64,000 bases of DNA from Flavimobilis sp052324925 (GTDB lineage Bacteria; Actinomycetota; Actinomycetes; Actinomycetales; Cellulomonadaceae), in the NCBI GenBank assembly GCA_052324925.1, contig JBQPRE010000001.1; one strand, given 5' to 3'. Made by a program: the position numbers and the translations under genes. The notes below the pieces were generated by a model. The model did not search any database. It worked only from the letters and a program-made list of their open reading frames with translations, and was not told the origin of the DNA. Each line of letters opens with the position of its first letter. The stretch's first letter is position 1. Below, in pieces: positions 53,103 through 61,422 of this stretch.

Positions 53103-53903
53103 TCACGACAGGTCGCGACGGAAGGTCGTGAGGCGCCCGATCACTGTGAGGACGACGGCGTAGCCGACCAGGACCAGTGCACCCTGCCACCACTCGAGGA
53201 GCGCCCCCGGAGTGATGAGCGCGTAGATCGAGCCCTCCGCGAGCGCGTCGCCGGCAGCCCCGGGCAAGAACGAAGCGATGCGCTCGCCTGTCGAGCCCAG
53301 GCCCGCGGCCAGCCCGACGCGCGCGATCGGCTCGACGAACTGCGTGAAGGCGAGCAGGACGACGAGCGCAGCGACCTGGTTGCTGATCGCGGACCCGAGG
53401 CCCACCCCGACGAGCGTCCACAGCGTGAGAGCCACGGTCGACAGCGCAACCGTCCGCCACGCCTCAGGCGTCCCGAGGAGCGGGTCGCCACCGCCGAGCG
53501 CGATGAACGCCGCGCCCGCGCCGAACGCGGCGAGGCTCCCCGCGAGCCCGTAGGCGATCCCGACGGGAAGAGCTCCCAGGTGCTTGGCGACGAGCAGGCG
53601 CGTCCGCGACGGGTCGGCGAGCAGCGTCGGGATGATCGTGCGGTGGCGGAGGTCGCCCGTGACGGCCAGGGTCCCGATGAGAGCGGGGAAGATGTAGCCG
53701 ATCGACGTGCTCACGGCGTAGACCGCACGCGCCGTGCTCATCGGGTCGGTCACCGTGACGTCGGTCGAGCCCGGGGCGGCGGTGAGCGCGTAGCCCATCC
53801 CTGCCGCGAGGAGCGCCATGTACCCGCCCATGAGGGCGAGAAGGACCCACCACATGCGCGTCGTGAAGAACTTCGTGAGCTCGAGCATCATCGCGCGCTT
53901 CAT
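53103..53903 (-). CDS. ABC-2 type transporter permease
   Basis: 266 residues with six membrane segments, starting MKRAMMLELTKFFTTRMWW, and a large loop after the first helix. It pairs with the ATPase gene whose last 4 bp overlap its start (ATGA). Substrate unknown; permeases of this type export drugs, peptides or lipids, or serve in envelope stress responses. Ends 287 bp before the kgd start. Confidence 0.87.
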   Translation of the reverse strand: MKRAMMLELTKFFTTRMWWVLLALMGGYMALLAAGMGYALTAAPGSTDVTVTDPMSTARAVYAVSTSIGYIFPALIGTLAVTGDLRHRTIIPTLLADPSRTRLLVAKHLGALPVGIAYGLAGSLAAFGAGAAFIALGGGDPLLGTPEAWRTVALSTVALTLWTLVGVGLGSAISNQVAALVVLLAFTQFVEPIARVGLAAGLGSTGERIASFLPGAAGDALAEGSIYALITPGALLEWWQGALVLVGYAVVLTVIGRLTTFRRDLS

Positions 53904-54850
53904 GCCGCCACCTTCGTCGTCTGTCCGGTGAGCTCGAGGAAGACGTCTTCGAGGCCGGGAGCGTCTTCCGCGAGGAGGTGGAGCTCGAGGCCTGCCGCGA
54001 ACGCCGCGGCCCCCACCTCGGCGGCGCGCACGTCGGCGAGCCGCAGGGTGTCCGAAGGCGCGGCTTCTGCGGGTGCCGTCGACCAGCCGTGCTCCGCCAC
54101 GAGTGCGCGGAGCGCCTCGGGCGTGGGGGAGGCGACGGTCACGGTGCGGACGGCGAGTGCCGCGAGCTCCGAGAGCGGTGACGCATGCACGAGGCGGCCC
54201 CGTGCCACGATGACGACGTCATCGACGGAGTGCTGCACCTCCGAGAGGATGTGGCTCGAGACGAGGACGGTGCGTCCGCTCGCCGCGAAGTTCTTCATGA
54301 AGGAGCGCAGCCAGGCGATGCCCGCTGGGTCGAGGCCGTTGGTCGGCTCGTCGAGGACGAGAATCTCGGGGTCGCCGAGCAGCGCGGTCGCGAGCGCAAG
54401 ACGCTGACGCATTCCGGTGGAGTAGCCGCCGACGCGACGGTCGGCGTCCGCGGTGAGCCCGACGAGCTCGAGCAGGTGGGTCACGCGCGCGGTGTCGGCG
54501 CCCGCGGCCGGGGCGAACATCGCCAGGTGGTTGCGTGCGGAGCGGCCCGGGTGGAAGGACGAGGCCTCGAGCGCGACCCCGATCGTGCGGGCCGGGTTCG
54601 TGAGCTCGGCATAGCGCAGGCCGCCGATGGTTGCGCTTCCTGACGTGGGGGCGGTGAGCCCGACGAGCATGCTCAGCGTCGTGGTCTTGCCGGCTCCGTT
54701 GGGGCCGAGGAAGCCTGTGACGCGGCCTGGGGCCACGTCGAACGTGAGGTTGTCGACCGCGTGGACGGAGCCGAAGAACTTGGTGAGGCCCGCGATCGAG
54801 AGGTGCGCGGGTGTGGCGGTGGGTGGTGGGGGTGAGGGTGTGCGAACCAT
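53900..54850 (-). CDS. ABC transporter ATP-binding protein
   Basis: 316 residues. Walker A GPNGAGKTT near 49-57, signature YSTGMRQRLALA, Walker B ILVLDEPTNGLDP, switch His in SHILSE; a C-terminal DUF4162-like domain of about 90 residues follows. It drives the permease encoded next. ATG 54850 lies six bases after a TAGGGT -10 box, so the gene is probably leaderless; no Shine-Dalgarno is present. Upstream (42 bp away, same strand) is a histidine kinase gene. Confidence 0.9.
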   Translation of the reverse strand: MVRTPSPPPPTATPAHLSIAGLTKFFGSVHAVDNLTFDVAPGRVTGFLGPNGAGKTTTLSMLVGLTAPTSGSATIGGLRYAELTNPARTIGVALEASSFHPGRSARNHLAMFAPAAGADTARVTHLLELVGLTADADRRVGGYSTGMRQRLALATALLGDPEILVLDEPTNGLDPAGIAWLRSFMKNFAASGRTVLVSSHILSEVQHSVDDVVIVARGRLVHASPLSELAALAVRTVTVASPTPEALRALVAEHGWSTAPAEAAPSDTLRLADVRAAEVGAAAFAAGLELHLLAEDAPGLEDVFLELTGQTTKVAA

Positions 54851-54851
54851 G

Positions 54852-54886
54852 TTGTAACCCTAGTTGTTCTAGGTTCTATATAACAA
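54852..54886 (-). promoter_or_regulatory. Leaderless promoter with palindromic operator for the ABC exporter
   Basis: On the minus strand TTGTTA (54886-54881), an 18-base spacer, TAGGGT (54862-54857), then six bases to the ATG. CCTAG-N5-CTAGG (54859-54873) lies between and over the boxes, and the flanks TTGT/ACAA extend the symmetry. The stretch is strikingly AT-rich. Confidence 0.65.
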
Positions 54887-54891
54887 GTGGT

Positions 54892-55995
54892 TTAGGCGAC
54901 GACATCGCGCCCTGCGCTCCGCAATCCCCGCAGGCGCGGAGCCGGGAGGGAGACGCGGAAGGTCGCCCCGAGGTCGGAGTCGACAACCTCGATGTCCCCG
55001 CCGTGCAACGCGACCGCCCACTGGACGATCGCCAAACCGATCCCCGTGCCGCCCGACGTCCCCGCCGACGACGTCGGCGGAGGCGTCGCCCCGTGCACGA
55101 AGCGCTCGAAGATGCGTGAGCGGTCAGCCACCGCGATCCCCGGCCCTTCGTCGGCCACGTCGATGAGAATCCGGTCCCCGCGCCGCGACGCCTCGACCCG
55201 CACCGTCGACCCGTGCGGCGCATGCCGGATCGCGTTGTGAAGCAGGTTGACGAAGATCTGCGCGAGCCGATCAGGGTCCGCCGGCACCGTGAGATCCGCA
55301 GGCGTGACATCGACCTCGAAGACGAGGTTCTTGCCCGCCTCGACCATCTCGACCTCGTCGACGATCGAGTCAAGGAAGTCCGCGACGTCGACCGTCGTCA
55401 CGACGAGGTCGGCCGCGCCAGCCTCGATGCGTGAGAGGTCAAGGAGATAGGTGACGAGCCGCGAGAGCCGCTCCGTCTGCGTGAGGGCGGACTCGAGCGT
55501 CGCGGGCGTCGCCGGCGTCACCCCGTCGACGATGTTCTCCAGCTGCGCCCGCAGGGACGCGACCGGGGTCCGCAGCTCGTGGGAGACGTTCGCGATGAGA
55601 TCACGCCGCTGCTGGTCGCCCGTCGCAAGATCGTCGGCCATGTGGTTGAACGCGTTCGCGAGCTGCCCCACCTCGTCCCGGCTCGTCGCTCGGACGCGCC
55701 GCGAGTAGTCGCCGCCCGCCATGGCCCGCGCAGCCGCCGTCATCTCGCGCAGCGGCGACGTCATGCCGCGCGCGAGGACGAGCGTCACCACGATCGAGAC
55801 GACGAGCGCGAGCGGGAACGTCCGCGTCGGCCCCAGGTGCATCTTCAGACCGGTCCACGTGATGAGCGCGGCGAGCGTGTTCGTCGCAATGACAAGGACG
55901 CCGAGCTTCGTGCGGATCGAGCGGAGGACGTCGAGCGGACGCACGTCGGGAAGACGAGGACGCGGAACGCGGCCGTGGCGACCCGGGGACGCCAC
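54892..55995 (-). CDS. Sensor histidine kinase (OmpR-type partner)
   Basis: 367 residues. Two membrane helices (about 30-50 and 58-76) with almost no extracytoplasmic loop, HAMP, phospho-acceptor H139 in IANVSHELRTP, and an ATPase domain with NLLHNAIRHA, ADEGPGI and GTGIGLAIV. The short sensor region suggests it senses membrane or partner state (intramembrane-sensing type), often linked to envelope-stress ABC exporters such as the one downstream. GTG start two bases after the response regulator stop. Confidence 0.9.
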   Translation of the reverse strand: MASPGRHGRVPRPRLPDVRPLDVLRSIRTKLGVLVIATNTLAALITWTGLKMHLGPTRTFPLALVVSIVVTLVLARGMTSPLREMTAAARAMAGGDYSRRVRATSRDEVGQLANAFNHMADDLATGDQQRRDLIANVSHELRTPVASLRAQLENIVDGVTPATPATLESALTQTERLSRLVTYLLDLSRIEAGAADLVVTTVDVADFLDSIVDEVEMVEAGKNLVFEVDVTPADLTVPADPDRLAQIFVNLLHNAIRHAPHGSTVRVEASRRGDRILIDVADEGPGIAVADRSRIFERFVHGATPPPTSSAGTSGGTGIGLAIVQWAVALHGGDIEVVDSDLGATFRVSLPAPRLRGLRSAGRDVVA

Positions 55996-55997
55996 GC

Positions 55998-56744
55998 TCA
56001 GCCGTCCTGGCCGTCGCCGCCGTCCGTCGGCGGCTCGAACGCGTAGCCGACGCCATGGACCGTCCGGATGAGCTCGGCACCGAGCTTGCGACGCACGGCC
56101 TTGATGTGCGAGTCGACCGTGCGCGTCCCGCTCGCATCGACCCAGTCCCAGACCTCGGCGAGCAGACGCTCACGCGTGAGCACCGTGCGCGGCGAGCTCG
56201 CGAGCATGACGAGCAGCTCAAACTCGGTCGGCGTCAGGTGGATCTCCTCGCCGCCCCGGTGGACGCGACGCTGGTCGCGGTCGATCGTCACGTCGCCCGC
56301 GATGATCGGCGGCTCGCCTGCGGGAGAGACCGCAGCCTGCTGGGCGCGGTCGACGCGCCGGAGCAGGGCCTTGAGACGGGCGACGAGCTCGCGCATCGAG
56401 AACGGCTTCGTCATGTAGTCGTCCGCGCCGACGCCGAGACCGATGAGCATGTCGGTCTCGTCGTCACGCGCGGTGAGCATGAGGATCGGCACAGGCCGCT
56501 CCGCCTGGATACGGCGGCACACCTCAAGGCCGTCGATCCCAGGCAGCATGACGTCGAGCACGATCGCGTCGGGCAGCACGCGGCTCGCGGCCGCGACGGC
56601 AGCCAGACCGTCCCGTGCCACCTCGACGCGCCACCCCTCGGCCGTGAGGCGCTGCGCGATCGCGGTCGCGATCGTCGACTCGTCCTCGACGACGAGGATC
56701 GTCGTGCCGCGCGCGGCACCAGTGTTCGCTGCATTGCTGGTCAT
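55998..56744 (-). CDS. OmpR-family response regulator
   Basis: 248 residues. Receiver domain with acidic residues 20-22, phospho-acceptor D64 (IVLDVMLPG) and a KPF lysine near 112; DNA-binding winged helix ending IRTVHGVGYAFEPP. It works with the kinase encoded two bases downstream and may control the ABC exporter operon after it. ATG at 56744; the frame upstream to 56894 is antisense to the CorC-like gene start. Confidence 0.92.
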   Translation of the reverse strand: MTSNAANTGAARGTTILVVEDESTIATAIAQRLTAEGWRVEVARDGLAAVAAASRVLPDAIVLDVMLPGIDGLEVCRRIQAERPVPILMLTARDDETDMLIGLGVGADDYMTKPFSMRELVARLKALLRRVDRAQQAAVSPAGEPPIIAGDVTIDRDQRRVHRGGEEIHLTPTEFELLVMLASSPRTVLTRERLLAEVWDWVDASGTRTVDSHIKAVRRKLGAELIRTVHGVGYAFEPPTDGGDGQDG

Positions 56745-56906
56745 ACGACCAAGATTCGCACAACGCGCCCCCTCGCGATACCTGCGGCGCGCGCGACGGC
56801 AGCCCCGGTCGGTACGATTCACCGCACGGGTGCGACGCACCCTGCCCGGCGGACCCGGGTCGGACGACCAAGCGCGCGGCAGGTGCTGCGCCACGAAGGG
56901 GAGCGC

Positions 56907-58241
56907 GTGCTGGCCGACTGGCTGCTCGTCGCATTCGGAATCCTGCTCACCGTGGGAACCGCGGTCTTCGTCGCGAGCGAGTTTGCCCTCGTGACGATCG
57001 ATCCCGCAGGGCTCGAGTCCGAGATTGCACGCACGTCGGGCCCAGGCGGCCCCGATCGTCGGTCAAAGAGCGTGCTCACCGCACTGCGCACGCTGTCGAC
57101 CGAGCTCTCGAGCTCGCAGGTCGGGATCACGGTGACCACGATCCTCCTCGGGTACACCGCGCAGCCGGCGCTGCAGCGACTGCTCGAACGCGGGTTGGGG
57201 ATGACAGGTTGGGCCGCCACGGTCGTGGCCGTGAGCGCGACCGTCACCGCACTCATCCTCGTCAACCTCTTCTCGATGCTCGTCGGCGAGCTCATCCCCA
57301 AGAACTTCGCGCTCTCCGCCCCGCTCGCGACCGCGCGGCTCGTCGTCCCCGTGCAACGCGTCTTCACCCGCGCGATGGGCCCCCTCATCACGGGCCTTAA
57401 CGGCTCGGCGAACGCGCTCCTGCGGCTCATGGGCATCGAACCGCGCGAGGAGCTCTCAGGCGCACGCTCCGCACCCGAGCTGCTGTCGCTCGTGCGCCGG
57501 TCCGCGCAGCAGGGCACCCTCGAGGCATCCACCGCGCTGCTTCTCAAGAACTCCCTCGAGCTTGAGCAGCTGAGCGCGACCGACGTCATGACCGACCGCA
57601 CGCGCCTCGTCGTCCTCACGCGCGAGGACTCGGCGCAGCGTGTCATCGAGCTGTCCCGCTCGACGGGGCACTCGCGCTTCCCCGTCATCGATGGCTCGCG
57701 CGACGATGTCGTCGGGCTCGTCCATGTACGTCGGGCAGTGGGGGTGCCGCGTGACCGCCGCACAGAGGTTCCCGCAGCTGCACTCATGGTCGACGCCCCC
57801 ACGGTTCCTGAGACCGTGCGGCTTGGCCCGCTGCTCGTCACGTTGCGCGGCCTCGGCCTGCAGATGGCAGTCGTGCTCGACGAGTACGGCGGCACCGCGG
57901 GTGTGGTGACGCTTGAGGACGTCGTCGAGGAGCTCGTCGGTGACGTGGCCGACGAGCACGACGTGCGCCGCGCGGGCGCGACGCGTCAGGCGGACGGGGC
58001 CTGGCTCCTGCCCGGGCTCCTGCGGCCCGACGAGCTCACTGAACAGACGGGGCTCGTCGTTCCCGACTCCCCGGCGTACGAGACGCTCGGCGGCCTCGTC
58101 ATGTCGTTGCTCGGCCGCATGCCGGACGTGGGAGACGAGGTCGAGGTGGACGGCGTGCACTTCTACGTCGTCGGCATGCATGGCCGACGTGTGGCGCGGC
58201 TGCGCGCGACGCAGGTCGTCACGGACGGAGACGACGCATGA
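56907..58241 (+). CDS. CorC/HlyC-family membrane protein with DUF21 and CBS domains (first of pair)
   Basis: 444 residues. The DUF21 transmembrane domain (about 1-195, four helices) has VASEFALVTID and NLFSMLVGELIPKNFAL, followed by a CBS pair (about 215-340) and a C-terminal CorC_HlyC domain. These proteins move or sense Mg2+ or other ions. GTG at 56907 has GGGGAG just upstream; the frame extending to 56055 is antisense to the regulator gene. Its stop overlaps the start of the second member (ATGA). Confidence 0.9.
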   Translation: MLADWLLVAFGILLTVGTAVFVASEFALVTIDPAGLESEIARTSGPGGPDRRSKSVLTALRTLSTELSSSQVGITVTTILLGYTAQPALQRLLERGLGMTGWAATVVAVSATVTALILVNLFSMLVGELIPKNFALSAPLATARLVVPVQRVFTRAMGPLITGLNGSANALLRLMGIEPREELSGARSAPELLSLVRRSAQQGTLEASTALLLKNSLELEQLSATDVMTDRTRLVVLTREDSAQRVIELSRSTGHSRFPVIDGSRDDVVGLVHVRRAVGVPRDRRTEVPAAALMVDAPTVPETVRLGPLLVTLRGLGLQMAVVLDEYGGTAGVVTLEDVVEELVGDVADEHDVRRAGATRQADGAWLLPGLLRPDELTEQTGLVVPDSPAYETLGGLVMSLLGRMPDVGDEVEVDGVHFYVVGMHGRRVARLRATQVVTDGDDA

Positions 58242-59287
58242 GCACGGGAACAGCACTTCTCATCGGTCTCGCGCTTCTCGTCGGCAACGCCTTCTTCGTC
58301 GGCGCCGAGTTCGCCGTGCTCTCGGCCCGGCGTTCGTCGATCGAGCCGCTCGCCGAGGCAGGCAACCGCCGTGCGCGCACCGTCCTGTGGGCCATGGAGC
58401 ACGTCTCACTCATGCTTGCGTGCGCGCAGCTCGGGGTCACGGTGTGCTCGATCGGCCTCGGCATGGTCGCCGAGCCTGCGATCGCGCACGCGCTCGAAGC
58501 GCCGCTCACCGCGGTGCACGTGCCCTCGGCCCTGGTCCACCCCATCGCCTTTGCCATCGCGCTCGTCATCGTCGTCTACCTGCACGTCGTGCTCGGCGAG
58601 ATGGTCCCGAAGAACCTTGCGGTCTCGGGCCCCGATGTTGCTGTCATGTGGTTCGGCCCGCCGCTCGTGTGGATCGGCCGCGCCGTGAGGCCGCTCATCG
58701 TCGTGCTCAACCGGCTCGCGAACGCCTTCGTGCGCCTGGGCGGCGTCGAGCCACGTGACGAGGTCGCCTCGGCGTTCACCGCCGAGCAGGTCCACTCGAT
58801 CGTCACGGTGTCTCAGCAAGAGGGAGTGCTCGAGGACAAGCAGGGTCTGCTCGCCGGGTCGCTCGAGTTCTCGGAGCGGGTTGCACACGAGGTCATGGTG
58901 CCGACCGACGCGCTCGTCGCGGTGGACGAGGGGGTCACCCCCGACGACATCGAGCACGAGGTCGCACGGACGGGCTTCTCGCGCTTCCCGCTCGTCTCTG
59001 GCGAGCACCGCGAGGTGACGGGCTACCTCCACCTCAAGGACGTCCTGTACGCGACCGACGCTGACTGCGGGCAGCCTGTTCCGTCATGGCGCGTGCGGTC
59101 TCTCGCGACCGTCGGACCCCAGGACGAGGTTGAGGCGGTGCTTGCCGCCATGCAGCGCGACGGCGCTCATCTGGCGCTCGTCGTGGACGAGGGTCGTCAG
59201 GCGGGCGTCGTGTTCCTCGAGGACATTCTCGAGGAGCTCGTCGGCGAGGTGCGCGACGCCATGCAGCGGGCCGCTGACCGCCCCTAG
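58238..59287 (+). CDS. CorC/HlyC-family membrane protein (second of pair)
   Basis: 349 residues. DUF21 domain with GAEFAVLSARRSSIE and VVLGEMVPKNLAV, then a CBS pair ending HLALVVDEGRQAGVVFLEDILEELVGEVRD. The C-terminal CorC_HlyC domain of the first paralogue is absent. Paired DUF21 genes are common in Actinobacteria and may form a heteromer. It is translationally coupled to the first gene by a 4-bp overlap. Confidence 0.9.
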   Translation: MSTGTALLIGLALLVGNAFFVGAEFAVLSARRSSIEPLAEAGNRRARTVLWAMEHVSLMLACAQLGVTVCSIGLGMVAEPAIAHALEAPLTAVHVPSALVHPIAFAIALVIVVYLHVVLGEMVPKNLAVSGPDVAVMWFGPPLVWIGRAVRPLIVVLNRLANAFVRLGGVEPRDEVASAFTAEQVHSIVTVSQQEGVLEDKQGLLAGSLEFSERVAHEVMVPTDALVAVDEGVTPDDIEHEVARTGFSRFPLVSGEHREVTGYLHLKDVLYATDADCGQPVPSWRVRSLATVGPQDEVEAVLAAMQRDGAHLALVVDEGRQAGVVFLEDILEELVGEVRDAMQRAADRP

Positions 59288-59619
59288 CGGGGGCGAAAAT
59301 CGTCAAGCGACGAAAGTCCCGCGTCCGCACTCTGAGACGGACGCCACACTTGTGCAGGTGGCCTTGGCCTAGGGGTCTCGCGTCGTTATGATTCTGTGAT
59401 CGACGTGACATCGACATGAGCCATGGTTCTGCCGATGCATGAGATACCGCCGGATCGGCGCCCTGAGCAGGACCACTTCGAGGTCGTGCGCGGCCTGAAC
59501 CGGAACTGGTCGGGGGTTTTCGACGAACCTCGAGCGGGGTAGCGTGACCTGGCGGACCCACCCGGCAGGGGCTTGAGGGATGACAGTCAGCGTGACGAAC
59601 AAGAACGGGCGGAGGTGTC
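59288..59619 (+). other. 332-bp intergenic region with a promoter and long leader
   Basis: No gene longer than a few codons is visible. It contains a weak 7-bp hairpin (59321-59344), a good promoter (59364-59392) and about 220 bases of potential 5' leader before the VanY-type gene. A second -10-like TAGCGT is at 59540-59545. No known riboswitch was recognised. Confidence 0.6.
59364..59392 (+). promoter_or_regulatory. Sigma-70-type promoter for the VanY-like gene
   Basis: TTGGCC (59364-59369), a 17-base spacer and TATGAT (59387-59392). It is one of the best housekeeping-type promoters in the window and predicts a start near 59399. Confidence 0.6.
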
Positions 59620-61227
59620 GTGAGCACGAGCAGCAAGGTTGAAGCTCAGGCTCCCGAGACCCGTCGTTCGCGCCGCGAATCAGCACTTCTCGACGCGCGT
59701 GCAGCCACCGTTCCCGTCGTCCCCGTCCCGGTTGCCGCAGCATCTGCAGCCTCCGTTCCCGTCCCCGTGATCGACGCGCCGTCGGCTACCGGCCCGGCCT
59801 CGCCGTACGGAACCCTGGGTCGCCCCGCGGCACGGATGGTCATCCCGGACCTCGTTCCGGACGAGGCCCCGGTGGCCGGACAGCCCGCACCTCGCTCCGC
59901 TCCACAGCCACCTTCGCTCGTGCGCGCCACGGTCGAGCCCGGCGCCATGGCCCGTCCAGCAGCGACCGCGCCTCACGACCGTCGTGGACGCCCCGCGCCC
60001 GCAACGGGATGGGTGCCCGCACCGCAGCCGTCGATCGCTCACGCCGCTCAGCTCGCACATGCCGCAGGGGTCGCTCGCGCGGCACTGCAGGCCGGCGCGC
60101 GTCCGGCCGGGGTGAGCCCAGCGCGGCCCTCAGCCGTCACCGACACCGGCCCCGTCCCGCGCACGGCTGCCGCCACCTCGCCTCGTGCGCAGGTCTCGCC
60201 CGCCGAGCGCTCCGCACCCGCCGAGCGCTCCGCACCCGCCGAGCGCTCCGCACCCGCCGAGCGCTCCGCACCCGCCGAGCGCTCCGCACCCGCCGAGCGC
60301 TCCGGTGCCAAGCCTGAGCCCGTAGTTCCTGCTCCGGCGCGCGTCGCACCCGTCGTCGCGAGCCCGGCTGCGATCCCCGCTCCCGCGATCCCCGCGGCCG
60401 TCGCTGCGCACCCCGCGCGTGAGGCCGCGAGCTCCGCGCCCGCAACCGAGACCCCCGCGCCCCAGCGCACACGACGCGAGGTCGTCGCGCACGAGCGCCG
60501 CAGCTCGGGCCGCAACGCCCCGCGCCCCGCGCCCCGTCGCCCGCTCGGTGCGCGCTCCGCGCGGGCCGGCGTGCTCGCCACGCTCGCGATCGCGACCGTC
60601 GCCGTGCCGATCGCTCAGGGCGCCGGCGGCGCCGAGCACACGGCCATCGTTCGTGACTACGCGGAGGGCCGCTCGACGTACGACGTCCTCATGAGCCCCC
60701 GCGGCCTCGCCGACAGCGCAGTGATCGTCGCCGACACCCTCGCGGGCCGCGACCTTGCGACCGCTTCGCGGTCCGAGGCACGCAGCGGAATCCCCAACTG
60801 CGACCCGTCGGTCACGGTCCCGTCCACGATCAACGGCCGTCTCTCCGCAGCCCAGCTGTGCGACCTGCCGCAGGCGGGGCACGAGATGCAGCCGCGGGCA
60901 GCGATCGCCTTCACCGAGCTCAACGCCCAGTTCGAGGCGCGCTTCGGCAGCGAGATCTGCATCTCCGACTCCTACCGGTCGTTGTCCGGGCAGTACTCGG
61001 TCGCCGCGCGTCGCGGTGCGTTCGCTGCTCGCCCCGGAACGTCGCAGCACGGCCTCGGGCTCGCGCTCGACCTGTGCTCGAGCACGTACCGGAACTCCGC
61101 CAAGTGGTCGTGGCTCAAGGCCAACGCCCCGGTGTTCGGCTTCGACAACCCCGCGTGGGCGCGTCGCGGCGGCTCGGGAATGTACGAGCCGTGGCACTGG
61201 GAGTACTTCCCGCTCGTCGACTACTGA
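59620..61227 (+). CDS. VanY-type D-Ala-D-Ala carboxypeptidase with disordered N-terminus
   Basis: 535 residues. The N-terminal 310 are Ala/Pro-rich with six SAPAER-like repeats (about 195-230); a membrane segment (AGVLATLAIATVAVPIAQG, about 313-332) anchors the protein as type II. The C-terminal M15B domain (about 385-535) has the zinc and catalytic marks SDSYRS, SQHGLGLALDLC and PWHWEY. It trims peptidoglycan stem peptides outside the membrane. GTG at 59620 has GGAGG four bases upstream. The cytoplasmic repeat tail is unusual for this family. Confidence 0.87.
   Translation: MSTSSKVEAQAPETRRSRRESALLDARAATVPVVPVPVAAASAASVPVPVIDAPSATGPASPYGTLGRPAARMVIPDLVPDEAPVAGQPAPRSAPQPPSLVRATVEPGAMARPAATAPHDRRGRPAPATGWVPAPQPSIAHAAQLAHAAGVARAALQAGARPAGVSPARPSAVTDTGPVPRTAAATSPRAQVSPAERSAPAERSAPAERSAPAERSAPAERSAPAERSGAKPEPVVPAPARVAPVVASPAAIPAPAIPAAVAAHPAREAASSAPATETPAPQRTRREVVAHERRSSGRNAPRPAPRRPLGARSARAGVLATLAIATVAVPIAQGAGGAEHTAIVRDYAEGRSTYDVLMSPRGLADSAVIVADTLAGRDLATASRSEARSGIPNCDPSVTVPSTINGRLSAAQLCDLPQAGHEMQPRAAIAFTELNAQFEARFGSEICISDSYRSLSGQYSVAARRGAFAARPGTSQHGLGLALDLCSSTYRNSAKWSWLKANAPVFGFDNPAWARRGGSGMYEPWHWEYFPLVDY
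60202..60309 (+). repeat. 18-bp tandem repeats encoding SAPAER
   Basis: Five near-identical GCCGAGCGCTCCGCACCC units and a degenerate sixth lie in frame in the VanY-type gene. The array can change length without a frameshift. Confidence 0.9.
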
Positions 61228-61260
61228 GCATCCCGGCCCGGCAGCGCACCGGACGACAAT

Positions 61261-61280
61261 GGCCACCCCACGGGGTGGCC
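61261..61280 (+). terminator. Hairpin terminator after the VanY-type gene
   Basis: GGCCACCC pairs with GGGTGGCC across a CACG loop, followed by TTCGTCG, 33 bases after the stop. Confidence 0.75.
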
Positions 61281-61290
61281 TTCGTCGTCC

Positions 61291-61346
61291 CGGCGCCCGG
61301 CGCCTGGCGCCTGGCGCCCGGTGCCCGGTGCCCGGTGCCCGGTGCC
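61291..61346. repeat. Eight tandem heptamers
   Basis: Two CGGCGCC, two TGGCGCC and four CGGTGCC units follow one another without interruption, between the terminators of two convergent genes. A palindrome GCAGGCGCCTGC follows directly. Confidence 0.9.
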
Positions 61347-61372
61347 GCAGGCGCCTGCGTCCCGGAAACGCC

Positions 61373-61410
61373 GGACGGGGGCGGCGGCCGTCTGGCCACC
61401 GCCCCCGTCC
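61373..61410 (-). terminator. Hairpin terminator after adhE
   Basis: A 12-bp perfect stem (61373-61384 with 61399-61410) and a further GGCC/GGCC inner stem, 12 bases after the minus-strand stop at 61423. Confidence 0.8.
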
Positions 61411-61422
61411 GAGGACGTGAGG

